From: Chelonoidis abingdonii
Taxonomy: Eukaryota; Chordata; Testudines; Testudinidae
Direction of reading: 5' to 3'
Length of the DNA stretch: 64,000 bases
Assembly: GCF_003597395.2 (NCBI RefSeq)
Contig: NC_133777.1
Coordinates: 7,110,074-7,174,073, forward strand
Position numbers and translations under genes: made by a program. How positions within the stretch are numbered: position 1 is the first letter of the stretch; every line of letters begins with the position of its first letter. The notes under the pieces are model-generated. The model was not told where the DNA came from and did no database searches. It saw only the letters and a list, made by a program, of their open reading frames with translations. Positions 45,905-56,100 of the stretch are shown piece after piece.

Positions 45905-46392
45905 ATGGCTAAGGGAGGAACATGATAGAGGTCTAGACAAGTGTGAATGATATGGAGAAAGTGAACAGGGAAGCATTATTTACCCCTTCACATAACACAC
46001 GAACCGGGGGTCACCTGATGAAATTAATAGGCAGCAGTTCTAAAACAAACAAAAGGAAGTACTTTTCACTGTGAAACTCATTGTCAGGGGATGTTGTAAA
46101 GGCCAAAAGTATAACCGGGTTCAAAAAAGAATTAGGTAAGTTCCTGGAGAATAGGTCCATCAATGGCAATTAGCAAACATAGTCAGGGACACAAACAGAA
46201 CCCCATGTTCTGGGTGTCCCTAACTCTCTAATGTCCAGATGCTGGGACTAGATGACAGGGGAAGGATCATTTGATAATTGCCCTGTTCTGTTCATTCCCT
46301 CTGAAGTCTCTAGCACTAGCTGCTGTGAAAGACAGGATACTGGGCTAGATGGACCATTGGTCTGATCTAGTATGGCCGTTCTTATGTTCTTA
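45905..46392 (+). mobile_element. CR1 3' part, plus strand
   Basis: Seen: ACATGATAGAGGTCTAGAC, AGGCAGCAGTTCTAAAAC, CCGGGTTCAAAAAAGAATTA and GATACTGGGCTAGATGGACC, ending GTATGGCCGTTCTTATGTTC. It is the inverted counterpart of 44530-44940. The two make a head-to-head pair about 1 kb apart. Frames are broken. Confidence 0.92.
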
Positions 46393-46430
46393 TATTTTAA
46401 AAGCCACGCCTGTGTTGTTTTTTGCTGCAG

Positions 46431-46504
46431 GATGTCAGCATTCAGGCTGGCCAAAATGAATGCCGATATGTTTTTCCTAGGACTTGGCTTGCTTTTGAAG
46501 AAAG
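46431..46504 (+). other. Possible cryptic or alternative PEMT-like exon
   Basis: Seen: a 74-nt open stretch after a good polypyrimidine acceptor (TTGTTTTTTGCTGCAG, ending 46430) and before a GT donor (AAAG|GTATTC, 46505). It needs one base from the previous codon, encodes 24 codons and leaves one base. It therefore fits in phase both the end of exon A and the start of exon C. The translation includes NADMFFLGLGLLLKK, which resembles the PEMT segment that in human reads DTPAAYSLGLALLGLG, including a Gly-X-Gly. Inference: it could be a decayed duplicate of exon B, a rarely used alternative exon, or coincidence. It is about half the length of exon B and lacks the ALGF-GTFL end. It starts about 40 bp after a CR1 insertion. 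Confidence 0.3.
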
Positions 46505-47154
46505 GTATTCAAGGTATTGTTCCTTTTTGTTTTTTAACTGTGATCGTTTAGGTTAGAGCTCCCACTGAGCAACAGTGCAGGCCTGAGAAATGTTAATAAC
46601 AGGCCCCACAAACTCATGGGGCTGCGTGTGTGTTTATTTGTTTGGAACAGGGATTCGCAAATTATGCAGCATTTGCCTCCCTGGAGGTCTATGCACTGCA
46701 GCCCCCACAAGGCATAAATCTACCGATAAGCCAGAGCCAGCAGGATAGGTGCATTTTTTTGCCGTTGACCTTTGGAGGAGCTAGCATTGTGCAATGAATG
46801 GAGACATTGACAGTCAAGTACAAAGACAGGAGGGTAAGAAAAAGTATTTGGCACCTGGATACACCCAGAAGGTGCAGGAATTGAGTCCGTGGCATATATG
46901 TAGCAGGACATATGGTATCAGTGGTATTTTTGGTGAAGCCCAGAGCATTTCAACACACCCTATAGAGTGACTCAGAAGATGAGTGCCAAGCAACCAAGAG
47001 AACAGCTCAAATGTATAACATTTATACCAAGCAATTATTACACTTTAGTCGCATATAGCCAGAGCCATCAAGCCTGGTTTAATTGGACAGGAGCTGTTTA
47101 ATCTTGGAAGCAAATGTTTTGCAGTGTGTGAGGCCAAGAAAAGTGCAGCACGAT

Positions 47155-47425
47155 CCAGGTAATAACGATAATGATAATGGCTTGCCCTCCTATAGTGCTT
47201 TTTGTCGGAGGATCTCCAAACACTTTACAAATGTACATTAAGCCCACTACACTCCTGGAAGCTATGCAAGTATTATGATGATGACGACGACGATGATTAT
47301 TCTACTAAAGCACAGAGATTAAGTGGCTTGCCAAAGGTCTCAGAGCGAGTCAATGACAGCGCTGAGAATAGGACACAGGAGTCCTGCCTCCCAGGTCTAA
47401 TCATGCTCCGGCCTGTTTTATCCTG
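47155..47425 (-). mobile_element. CORE-SINE remnant with internal GAT/GAC trinucleotide tract
   Basis: Seen: ATAGTGCTTTTTGTCGGAGG, CTCCAAACACTTTACAAATG and GCTTGCCAAAGGTCTCAG in antisense CORE-SINE order. At 47273-47300 there is an ATGATGATGACGACGACG tract, an expansion inside the SINE tail. Confidence 0.75.
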
Positions 47426-48619
47426 ATTAACGATGTTGCTCCTCTGCCCTGATGGCCAGCAACAGAAGCTTAATTGTGCCTTAATATGCTTATTTGTTTT
47501 GCAAATTAAGCCATGGAGGAGTGAAATTTCCTCCTGTATCAGGGCCTTGAATGAGGAGAGAGATGTTGGAGGTGCAACCAACAAAGCATTTCAGATACCG
47601 GTTCTGAAATCTGACCGATTCCTATATTAAAGCTTCCGGGATGTGCCCGAGGTCAATGTGTGATCAGACAGGCTGCCATGTACTGTCCTTGGCTACATAG
47701 GGAAATTGACCAGAACAGCTGCAGTGGAATAGCTTCCCGCCTTGAGTCTTGGCAATGTGCTAATTGTTCTGGAGGAATAGAGCAGTTTTTATTCTGGAAT
47801 AGGGTCCACATGGGAAGTATTCTGCAAGAATTATTCCAGTTAATTTCCCTGAGGAAGACAAGCTCTTTACCCTGAAATCATTTTTTCATTTAGTCCTTCA
47901 TTCACTCTAAGCGGAGATCTTGCTGTAATCCATATTGCAGTCTGCACTTGATACAAGTTGAGACTTTGATTCTACTTCACTCTTGGTGGAGTGACGCTCT
48001 GCCCCACTTCTCAGGAGGCAAGTAACACTGGATTGCTTTATAGGAGATTGTTCTTCGGAGCTTCCATATATAAAACAAACATTCTCCTCCCCCTCCCCCA
48101 AACACACACATTTTAAGGTCCCACGTGAGCGATAACCTTGCATTTCCTTCTATATCCCAAAATAAAACTTGGCATGCAAAGCAAAGCTTGAATTGCTTCT
48201 ATTTTCTTTCCCGTCCATTTTCAAAGCGATATGGAGGAGTCACCATAAGATAGCGGTGTAAGATAGCTGTGTCATGCTCACCTGCTGCTAATTGGGCAGC
48301 TCTTAAAGCTTTTCATCATCATCACACACAACCATAATGTCCCTAACCAAGTGAGTTATAGTTGAAATTGTGAGGCATTATCCGAGCTAAGAAATCAGTG
48401 TGACACGGTGTGATGACATTGGGCGGTGATTATTCTGATCATTATAGCATCTTGAGATATACATTGACCATTCTCCCTCAGGAATATTTTTTTCCAGTTA
48501 AATATTTCTGCTTTCATGTGTTTCCTTCCCCAGTCAGCTGCTTCTGAACATGCAGCTTTAAAATCAGTGGGCGGGGGTGCTGGAGCAATGTATATAGTGG
48601 GGGCACTGAGAGCCATTGA
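47426..48619. other. PEMT intron B-C, nothing recognised
   Basis: Unassigned. The last about 60 bp (48565-48618) look like a fragment of another repeat cut by the PLE. Confidence 0.45.
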
Positions 48620-48988
48620 ACCAAACCAGTCGGAGAACACTTCAACCTCCCTGGTCACTCAAATACAGACCTAAAAGTGTCAGTTCTCCAACAAAAAAAA
48701 ACGTCAAAACCAGACTCCAACGAGCAACTGCTGAATTGGAATTAATTTGCAAACTGGACCCATTAAATTAGACTTGAATAAAGACTGGGAATGGATGGGT
48801 CACTACACAAAGTAAAACTATTTCCCCATGCTAATTTCCTCCCTACTGTTACTCATACCTTCTTGTCAACTGTTGGAAATGGGCCATCCTGATTATCATT
48901 ACAAAAGTTTTTTTTCTCCTGCTGATAATAGCCCACCTTAATTGATTAGTCTTGTTATAGTTGGTATGGCAACACCCATTGTTTCATG

Positions 48989-49026
<38 letters not shown>

Positions 49027-49050
49027 CTATCTGTGTGTGTGTGTATATAT
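48989..49050. repeat. (TG)n microsatellite inside the PLE
   Basis: Seen: about 16 TG repeats, interrupted by TATCTATC, then more TG and TATATAT. It lies between the PLE coding end and the hammerhead-like core. Confidence 0.95.
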
Positions 49051-49077
49051 TCCTACTATATTTTCCACTGCATGCAT

Positions 49078-49114
49078 CTGATGAAGTGGGTTTTAGCCCA
49101 CGAAAGCTTATGCC
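49078..49114 (+). other. Hammerhead-ribozyme-like core in PLE
   Basis: Seen: CTGATGA (49078-49084), one extra A, stem II GTGGG...CCCAC (49086-49101), GAAA (49102-49105), then GC-TTAT-GC. Relative to the copy at 51698-51735 the base pairing with the first residue of stem III is C, not T, so the cleavage-site side looks decayed. Confidence 0.55.
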
Positions 49115-49964
49115 CATATAAATGTGTTAGTCTCTAAGGTGCCACAAGTACACTTCATTCTTTAAACTGTATATGATGAAAAGCACTTCAAGCCAAGAGG
49201 TGCAGCAGCACCCCTAGTTCCAGCATTGATCTCAGTGGGCCAGAATCATCCCTGATCTCACTGTGGACTTCAAGAGCTAGGTCAGACTTGCATTGAGAGG
49301 TGCTGCAGTTTGGGCTTGAGGCGCTTTTGTGGAGTTATATCCAGCATGATTTTGGCCCAATGTATCCGTTGTGCCATGGCGTTGAAAAGCGTATGGTAGA
49401 TGCTTGAAAGGAAAGCCCTAAGAATGCTGTATTACAGCTCTCATCAAGGACAAAATGGAACTTAGAGCGTTGAGTTTTCTTTGTGAACTTCATGAATAGT
49501 AGTGGCTTATACCTGCGAACCCCTCACTAGAGACAGGTACAGTGTTGGCTTCCCTGCACTCATGCATAGTCAATACACATCAGGTATTCCGGTGATGGGT
49601 GACAATATAAAACCCTAAGATGGAGCCTGAGCTGCAGAATTCTCTTGTCCTGCCCCACACTGTAGTCCTCATCAATGTACCTAAAAACTGACCTGCAGCT
49701 TCATTACTGTCCCAGTTCAGGTGACCCTCATGAGCAAATGTAGTCAGCCATGTCTCATTGTGCGATGACACTGCGGGGTGGCTAAATATCCAGATGGCAC
49801 TCATCTGAGCCCATTTGTAACCAAGTCTTCAGAGGAGAAAAGTTAGTCCGTTAATTTTCTGGCATATAAACTGCAGGAGATAAAATACATCGCTGAGGGT
49901 TGTTAATGCACTTTAATTATTAATTTCTAGATGTTATGAAGATGTGAAGTTTAGTGATATTAAA

Positions 49965-50290
49965 AACCACAGAAATTGCCGTATCAGAACAGTTCAATGG
50001 TCCATCTGGACTTGTTCTTTCTGTCTGTCTGTCCATCACATTTCTAAGGTATTTTACCATCATGGTGTCTAAGCACTGACAATGTCTCTGGCAGTGACTA
50101 ATACCACATCCTTCCTAGGAACTGACAATTCTCATAAAACATGCAGTTCTGCACTATTGTGTCAAGGGGGTCAAGTTCTTCCTGACCTGCAGCTGGTGAT
50201 CCCCTGAAGCCTAAACATTAATTGCTCTTGTGTTTTTCATCCCATGTAGTGTCACTGCAGATGCTATTCTTAACCCTATAAATGTCGGGT
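49965..50290 (-). mobile_element. Old CR1 3' fragment
   Basis: Seen: GAACAGTTCAATGGTCCATC, then AATGTCTCTGGCAGTGACTA and GGTCAAGTTCTTCCTGACC, the complement of a diverged CR1 tail. Confidence 0.6.
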
Positions 50291-50316
50291 ATAATACACA
50301 TTATATTAGTATTCAT

Positions 50317-50341
50317 ATATATATATTATATATATAAAATC
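50317..50341. repeat. (AT)n microsatellite
   Basis: Seen: ATATATATATTATATATATA, a short alternating AT tract. Confidence 0.8.
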
Positions 50342-50354
50342 AGCCTAGAGGTCT

Positions 50355-50945
50355 GAACATAAGAACGGCTATACTGGGTCAGACCAAAGTCCATCTAGCC
50401 CAGTATCCTGTCTTCCGACAGTGGCCAAGCCAGTGCCCCAGAGGGAATGAACAGAGCAGGTAATCATCAAGTGATCCATCCCCTGCTGCCCATTCCAGCT
50501 ACGGGAAACAGAGGCCAGGGACACCATCCCTGGCCATCCTGGCTAATAGCCATTGATAGACCTATCCTGCAGGAGCTTCAAGTTCTTTTTTGAACCCTGT
50601 GTAATAGTCTTGGCCTTTACAACATACTCTGGCAAGGAGTTCCACAGACTGACTGACTATGCTGTGTGACAAAATACTTCCTTTTGTTTGTTTTTAAACC
50701 TGCTGCCTATTAATTTCATTTGCTGACCCCTAGTTCTTGTGTTATGAGAAGTAGTAAACAACACTTCCTTATTTACTTTCTCCACATCAGTCATGATTTT
50801 ATAGACTGCTATCATATCCCCTCTCTTTTCCAAGCTGAAAAGTCCCAGTCTTATTAATCTCTCTTCGTACGGAAACCGTTTCATACCCCTAATAATTTTT
50901 GTTGCCCTTTTCTGACCCTTTTCCAATTCCACTCCTCCTTGGCCT
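50355..50945 (-). mobile_element. CR1 3' part
   Basis: Seen: on + GAACATAAGAACGGCTATAC and GTATCCTGTCTTCCGACAG. The minus-strand open frame 50657-50950 encodes ATKIIRGMKRFPYEERLIRL and then LFSLEKRGDMIAVYKIM, the C-terminus of CR1 ORF2. It is the third copy of this subfamily within 6.5 kb. Confidence 0.92.
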
Positions 50946-51275
50946 GACAAGAGGATGGAAAAGAGATTGCAGGGGAAACCTCAGAGCCTCCAAACCTCAG
51001 AGCCTCCTTCCCCTACCAAAAAAAAAATACCAGCTCAGTACGTTGTGATGAGGATGGTTCTGTTAGAGTGGAAATGAAAAACTGGGCAGTGAGTGTGCTG
51101 GGTAAGGGCTGTACAAAGTGTGGAGAAGGCAGCAGAGTGGAGAGGAGAGATCCCAGGTAGCTTAGCCCAGTGATGTATGTAATGACCCAGCTCCCTTTGA
51201 GACCCTGCTGCCTCCCAATGACCCTCTGGGGTGCCTGATCAATATTTAACAAGAAACTCTTTTTCTTGTTCACAG

Positions 51276-51387
51276 GCGATTACTTTGGCATCCTGAAGGA
51301 GGAGAAAGTGACAAGCTTCCCATTTAACGTAATGGACAATCCCATGTACTGGGGCAGCACTGCCTGCTACCTCGGCTGGTCCATCAT
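51276..51387 (+). CDS. PEMT: PEMT internal exon C (approx. residues 119-156)
   Basis: Seen: 112 nt between an acceptor ending TTCACAG (51269-51275) and a GTGAGT donor at 51388. The first two bases (GC) complete a Gly codon begun in the previous exon, followed by 36 codons and two bases (AT) of a Met codon. The translation contains [17 protein letters not shown] and then [17 protein letters not shown], the most conserved block of PEMT. Family knowledge: this segment contains the loop and membrane helix shared with related isoprenylcysteine and phospholipid methyltransferases. The frame is intact and the boundary phases match the following exon exactly. The intron upstream holds about 11.7 kb of repeats. 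Confidence 0.97.
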
Positions 51388-51644
51388 GTGAGTACAGCTC
51401 CAGGCAATCGTGGGCCACAGCCTCTTCACGCTGTTATTTCATCATTCTCTAGGGTCAGTGGCAGTGTTCACTGGGTCTGATCTTGTGACATGCTGGCCAA
51501 GTTAGCTGGGGAGGGCATTTGCCGCTTTGCAGGAACTGGCCCATAAGTGCCACTTGGTTATTAACCGCTCCTTGGTATGTAGGTGAAATCCTGCCTTGTC
51601 CTGTTACTGATACTCAGGGAGGAATAGGGAAGGATGTCTTTCAC

Positions 51645-52000
51645 CCATAAAAAGAGCAGGAGTATTTGTGGCATCTTAGAGACTAACAAATTTATTTGAG
51701 CATAAGCTTTCGTGGGCTACAGCCCACTTCATCAGATGCATAGAATGGAACATATAAGAAGAGTATATATAGACGTACAGAGAAGATGCCATACCAGCTC
51801 TAAGAGGCTAATTTAATTAAGATGACCTGTTATCAGCAGGAAAAAAAGCTTTTGTAGTGATAATCAAGATGGTCAGTTATTGACAGTTGACGAGAGGTGT
51901 AAGGATAGTTATCATAAGGAAATAGATTCAAGTAGTGTAATGACTCAGCCATTCCCAGTCTCTATTCAAGCCAGAGTTAATGGTTTCTAATTTGCAAATC
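51645..52000 (-). mobile_element. Penelope-like element 3' end, minus strand
   Basis: Seen in reverse complement: GAATTGATTTGCAAATTAG, GAATAGAGACTGGGAATGG, CTGATAACAGGTCATC, then TGCATCTGATGAAGTGGG, GAAAGCTTATGCTC and TTAGTCTCTAAGATGCCAC. It matches the plus-strand copy at 48720-49160 in order. It is 5' truncated at about 52000. Confidence 0.88.
51698..51735 (-). other. Hammerhead-ribozyme-like core in PLE (best preserved)
   Basis: Seen on the minus strand: CTGATGA, extra A, perfect stem II GTGGGCT/AGCCCAC, GAAA, then AGC-TTAT-GCT-C. The last element gives a 3-bp stem III closed by the A15.1-U16.1 equivalent, with C at the expected cleavage position. Known: PLEs of many eukaryotes carry hammerhead ribozymes with very short stem III. 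Odd: the A between CTGATGA and stem II is not in the textbook core, and I see no convincing stem I. Confidence 0.6.
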
Positions 52001-53287
52001 AATTCACCCATGTAAGAAGCAGGGAGGGATCTTTCCAGAGAGGGCTAGGACGTCCACTAAGACAATGCCCCACACACCACGTTCTTGGAGTTCCCAGCTG
52101 TTGAGCATGTATGATGCAGGAGGCAATAAGCATTAGGCAGGCCTGCACTGCGCTCCTCAGAAAAACCATGAGAAGTGTGAGGAGGCCCACCTGGAGCCAT
52201 CCTGCCTTGCGGTGCTGGATGGCTCTTGTGCCAGCTGCAGTCTTGTGGGGCTGGGACTGACAGCAGTATTCCTACCAGGAGCACAATGGCAGATGATCTC
52301 TGGAGACAGAGGAAAACTGCTTCAGGGTGGAATTGTCCCAGAACATCTACCTGGCATGGCTGCTTATCTCTCCTGCTAGTGGCTGGCCACAATGCCTAGA
52401 GCCAGCCACTAGGGGGATACATGAGCAGCCGTGCCGGGCAGATGTGTTACACATGAAAGTGGTGGAACTATTTACCGAGTCGTTTCTGTGGAGAGATGAT
52501 GTGGAGGTGGCTCATTAAAGTTACTCCCAACATCCTGGAGAGGTGGCATAGGTAAAAAGTCACGATGGGAAATTATCTAAATGTTCTACACCGTGGGGAC
52601 GATCTGGCAGTGATGGGAAAGTGCCATGCATTCTGGCTATTAATTTGCCGAGTATTATCCCACAATCACAAAAGTCACTCGTAAGCCATGGATATATTTA
52701 GCACTAATTTAAGCAAAGTAAATAATCTCCACATTCTAGACAGATGAAACCTTGGCATCTGCTCTTCTGCAGCACAGAGTCCTTGGCAGATTCTGCAGAA
52801 TGGGAAAAAATCAACATCCAGGGCCAAATGTATTCCTGGCATAACTCTACAGAAGCCAAGCAATTAATACTGAGAATCAGTATGGTCCAATAATTACATT
52901 TAAAAAAAAAAAAAAAGACTGGAGGACTATGGGAACCTTACAAGAACACTCCTTGGGTAGCTTAACAAAGTTTAATGACTCATCGGGGGGGAAATGAATA
53001 GTATGTATTCTGGCAACTAATGAACAATGTGCTCTGTGCTGTATTCTAACTTTGAAGTGCTTTTCGTGTAATATTGTGTTTAATTTTAGTTGCCCAGTAG
53101 CAAACGACAGCCACAACTTTGCATTGGGAACTCAGATCCATAAAACATCACAAGCTATTTATTATTTGTTAATGTACCTGCCAGGCAGGAGTACGACAAA
53201 ACAGAAACTAATTTTGTGATTTTATGACTATATAAAGCCATGTTTCTTTATTTTCTGCCTTTAATGTATATTGTACTGGTGTAACTG
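52001..53287. other. PEMT intron C-D, nothing recognised
   Basis: A possible minor repeat lies at 52100-52430. An A-run is at 52901-52916. No exon seen. Confidence 0.45.
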
Positions 53288-53578
53288 AAGCCTGGGCTAC
53301 ACTAGCGGGGGGGTTTGAACTAAGATACACAACTTCAGCTATGCTATTTGCGTAGCTGAAGTCGAAGTATCTTAGTTCGACTTACCTGGCCGTCCTCATG
53401 GTGGCAAGTCGACTGCCACGGCTCCCCCATCGATTCCGCTTACTCCTCCTGCCAAGCTGGAGTAAGGGTGTCGATCAGCGGATCGATTTATCACGTCCAG
53501 ACGAGACACGATAAATCGATCCCTGATACATCGAACACTACCCGCTGATCCGGCGAGTAGTATAGACGTACCCTGAGA
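53288..53578 (-). mobile_element. ~290-bp DNA element, inverted relative to 62778-63072
   Basis: Seen: the left end TGGGCTACACTAGCGGG and the right end GAGTAGTATAGACGTACCCT are imperfect inverted repeats. The interior contains ATCGATTTATCACGTCC and GACACGATAAATCGATCC, a strong internal palindrome, plus AACTTCAGCTATGC and TAGCTGAAGTCG as another. Confidence 0.8.
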
Positions 53579-54012
53579 CACAAGTCTTCTCTCCTGTGTG
53601 CTTCTCTACTGTACATTTTGCACCTGGACTGCCCATTGAGATCAGGGAGAGCTCTGTTCAGAGGGGCTGATTCAACTCCTGTTGAAATTGATGGGACATG
53701 GTTTGGGTCTCAAAAGAGTGAAGACTGTGTACCGGAGATGGTGTCAGAGGGAGTTCTCTCCACAGGTGATGCAGTGGGGATGTTGTTGGCGAAAGCTCTG
53801 CATACGGGATCAGTACATGCAATGCAATGGGAATTATGTTGGCTGGAGCTAGCAAGCAGGGCTAGGTGCAGAAGATGCAACAGAGCTAGCACTGGTAGGA
53901 GCTCCAACAGCAAGACACAACTCGGATGCCACTCATGGGCGCAGGCGCAGCCCATGCAAAGGATGCAGAGGAGAGCCACATGACAGAACAGAGAAGAGAG
54001 CTCAGCTATAAA

Positions 54013-54222
54013 CGGCTGGGACCAAGGGTTTTGCCACCCCAAGCAGCCAAAAAAAAAAAGCCGTGATCGTGATCCGCAGCAATTCAGCAGGAGGTCCTTC
54101 GCTCCGAGCGGGAGTGAGGGACCCTCTGCCGAATTGCCGCCAAATACCTGAACGTGCTGCTCTGCTCCGGAGTGGCCGCCCCAAGCACCTGCTTACTAAG
54201 CTGGTGCCTGGAGCCGGCCCTG
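54013..54222. mobile_element. 210-bp hAT-type element with exact 8-bp target duplication
   Basis: Seen: the left end CGGCTGGGACCAAGG and the right end CCTGGAGCCGGCCCTG. The octamer GCTATAAA lies at 54005-54012 and 54223-54230. The internal blocks GCAATTCAGCAGGAGG and CGAATTGCCGCC resemble those of the 36061-36556 element. Confidence 0.92.
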
Positions 54223-54230
54223 GCTATAAA

Positions 54231-55961
54231 GAAGCTTTTTAAAATCAACTTTAACATTTCCAGGTCTCTTAGGAAATGAATCAGACTTTGCAGAGCTACT
54301 GCAGCCTCGGCTCCATCTTCAGGGTCGTCTTCTGTCAGAAGCAGAGAGCAGTCTCATATTTTTTGTATGTTGCTTAGCTTGATTCTCGGCAATATAGGCT
54401 CTGATTCTCCAGTTATGCACGTTTTACTTATGCAGTGCAAGCAGTCCCATTGCTAAGTGGAAGCAGTAGTTTGCTTGAGGGCTATCTGAAAAGGCTGCCC
54501 CGAAAAATGATGAATGAAAACCAGTTGCTTTTAGTGCAGACCAGGCCTTCGAAATCTGACTGTTATAGAGATGTAGGGAGATACCCTTACCTTCCTAAAA
54601 ATATTTTGTAGTGGTTAATTATCCTCGTATGGTCTTTAAAAGGTGGCCCACCAGAACCTGAAAACTAAGGGCTTGATTGTACATGGTGTGTGTGTGACAT
54701 AAGACAGACTGTATTTGAGTGCCTGAGTTATAGATGATTTTACGAGGTGTGTTGTGGATGATAGCGTATCTTTCAGCAAGTTCAAGCCCTTAATTTTGAG
54801 AAAGCAACAGTATTCAGTCATATGACGCATCCCCCTCTCCCCCGCAAACTCACACAAACCTTCTCAGTTACAAATTCTGCTCTTTTAATTAGCTGCTAAT
54901 GGGAGCTGTGATAAACTGCTGATGCTTCTTAATGACTCCATAAAATAAAGACAGATAAGGCACCAACAGAGCCATACAGCGTATCCTGGAGGAGTAAATG
55001 GAAGCAGGCACAGGACTGAGCAGTGTGGGTGCAGGCTTTCAAAGCTGGTACAAGGAATCTCTCTGAAGGCTGGAGAAATGGCAGGCAGGCTCAACGGTTA
55101 TGGATGCAGAGATAGCTGAGGGCAGTGTGCTGAACCCCTTTGCTCCCGCTGAGTCCTACCTGACTCCTTGAATAATGGGACTTCTTAGAGAGGAAGGTAA
55201 GGCTCAGCATGAGTAAGGGGGTCAGAGTCTGGCTGTGAATTTTTGAATTCAGCCACTGAAGCAACACATGTAAAGTTTTGCCTGAAAGAGCAGTAGGACT
55301 GGAGGACGCTGTCTGAGATTGCATCAAGAAGCTTGTTTTCCTTATTGCCACAGCTGAGTTCAATGCTATTCAGAGTCATCTCTTTTTGCTCAGGAATGCC
55401 TAAACCTCTGGCTTACAGGGAGATCAATTTCTCTCAGTCCTAAAGATGAGAGTCTGTTAAGGAGAGAGAGAGAAAGCTAGCCCAAGGCAGCTGTACCGCA
55501 GCTTTGGGCACTGCTACTTACCTGTGGGAGGGATACTCAGGACATTAGTTATTACTGTTCCTATCTCCTTAGGCCTTCTGGTCAGCATTCCCCTGGAAGA
55601 AAACCTGGGATTATCTAGATATACTGAAAACGTGAAGCCACGGCTCCACAAGGCAGGCAAGCATGAGCCATTAATTGCCCAGAAATAGCAAGAAGCAGTC
55701 AGAGGAAAGCTGTTTCTCGACTAGAAACAGAAACGTATTTCTTCACTGATGGCCTCTTTCCCTAATGAGCTTTTCTCCCTCCTTAGCTCAGCAAGGTCAA
55801 AATCGGGTCAGGCCCTGAGAAATAGCTGAAAGTTAGAATTTAAAATTCTACTTTTGCTCTTTGGATTTTAATGCTGTCTGCTTGGAGTATGCTCTTAACT
55901 TCCTGTCAATTGCTCCAGAGTCTTGCTCAATAGATAGCAAGCGGGAGTTTGTCTTCTCTAA
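54231..55961. other. PEMT intron C-D, nothing recognised
   Basis: Short open frames on the minus strand (54636-55379) carry no domain. Confidence 0.5.
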
Positions 55962-56100
55962 GGCTGTATCTATACTCTGAGGTAGGGGCGAGTCCCCTGC
56001 TCGTGTTACGCACACACTCGCTAGCTGTCATCAAGCTAACGAGAGTATAAATAACGGTGTAGTGTGGTAGCACCGAGAACGGCAGGAAACATGGCTGAGT
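55962..56100. mobile_element. Fragment of a TIR DNA element
   Basis: Seen: AAGGCTGTATCTATACTCTG, then GGCGAGTCCCCTGCTCG and AGTATAAATAACGGTGTAG. It is one end of a GTCTACACT-type element. The second end is not clear. Confidence 0.45.

Larger units (their letters stand above)
48620..49170 (+). mobile_element. Penelope-like element 3' end with hammerhead-like core
   Basis: Seen: GGAGAACACTTCAACCTCCC and GGTCACTCAAATACAGACC encode GEHFNLPGHSNTDLKV, which I recognise as the C-terminal part of the PLE GIY-YIG endonuclease region. AATTTGCAAACTGGACC and GACTTGAATAAAGACTGGG then match the PLE copy at 51645-52000. A (TG)n tract follows, then CATCTGATGAAGTGGG and TTAGTCTCTAAGGTGCCAC. It is 5' truncated and frameshifted. 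Inference: the GIY-YIG domain nicks target DNA for priming. Confidence 0.85.
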
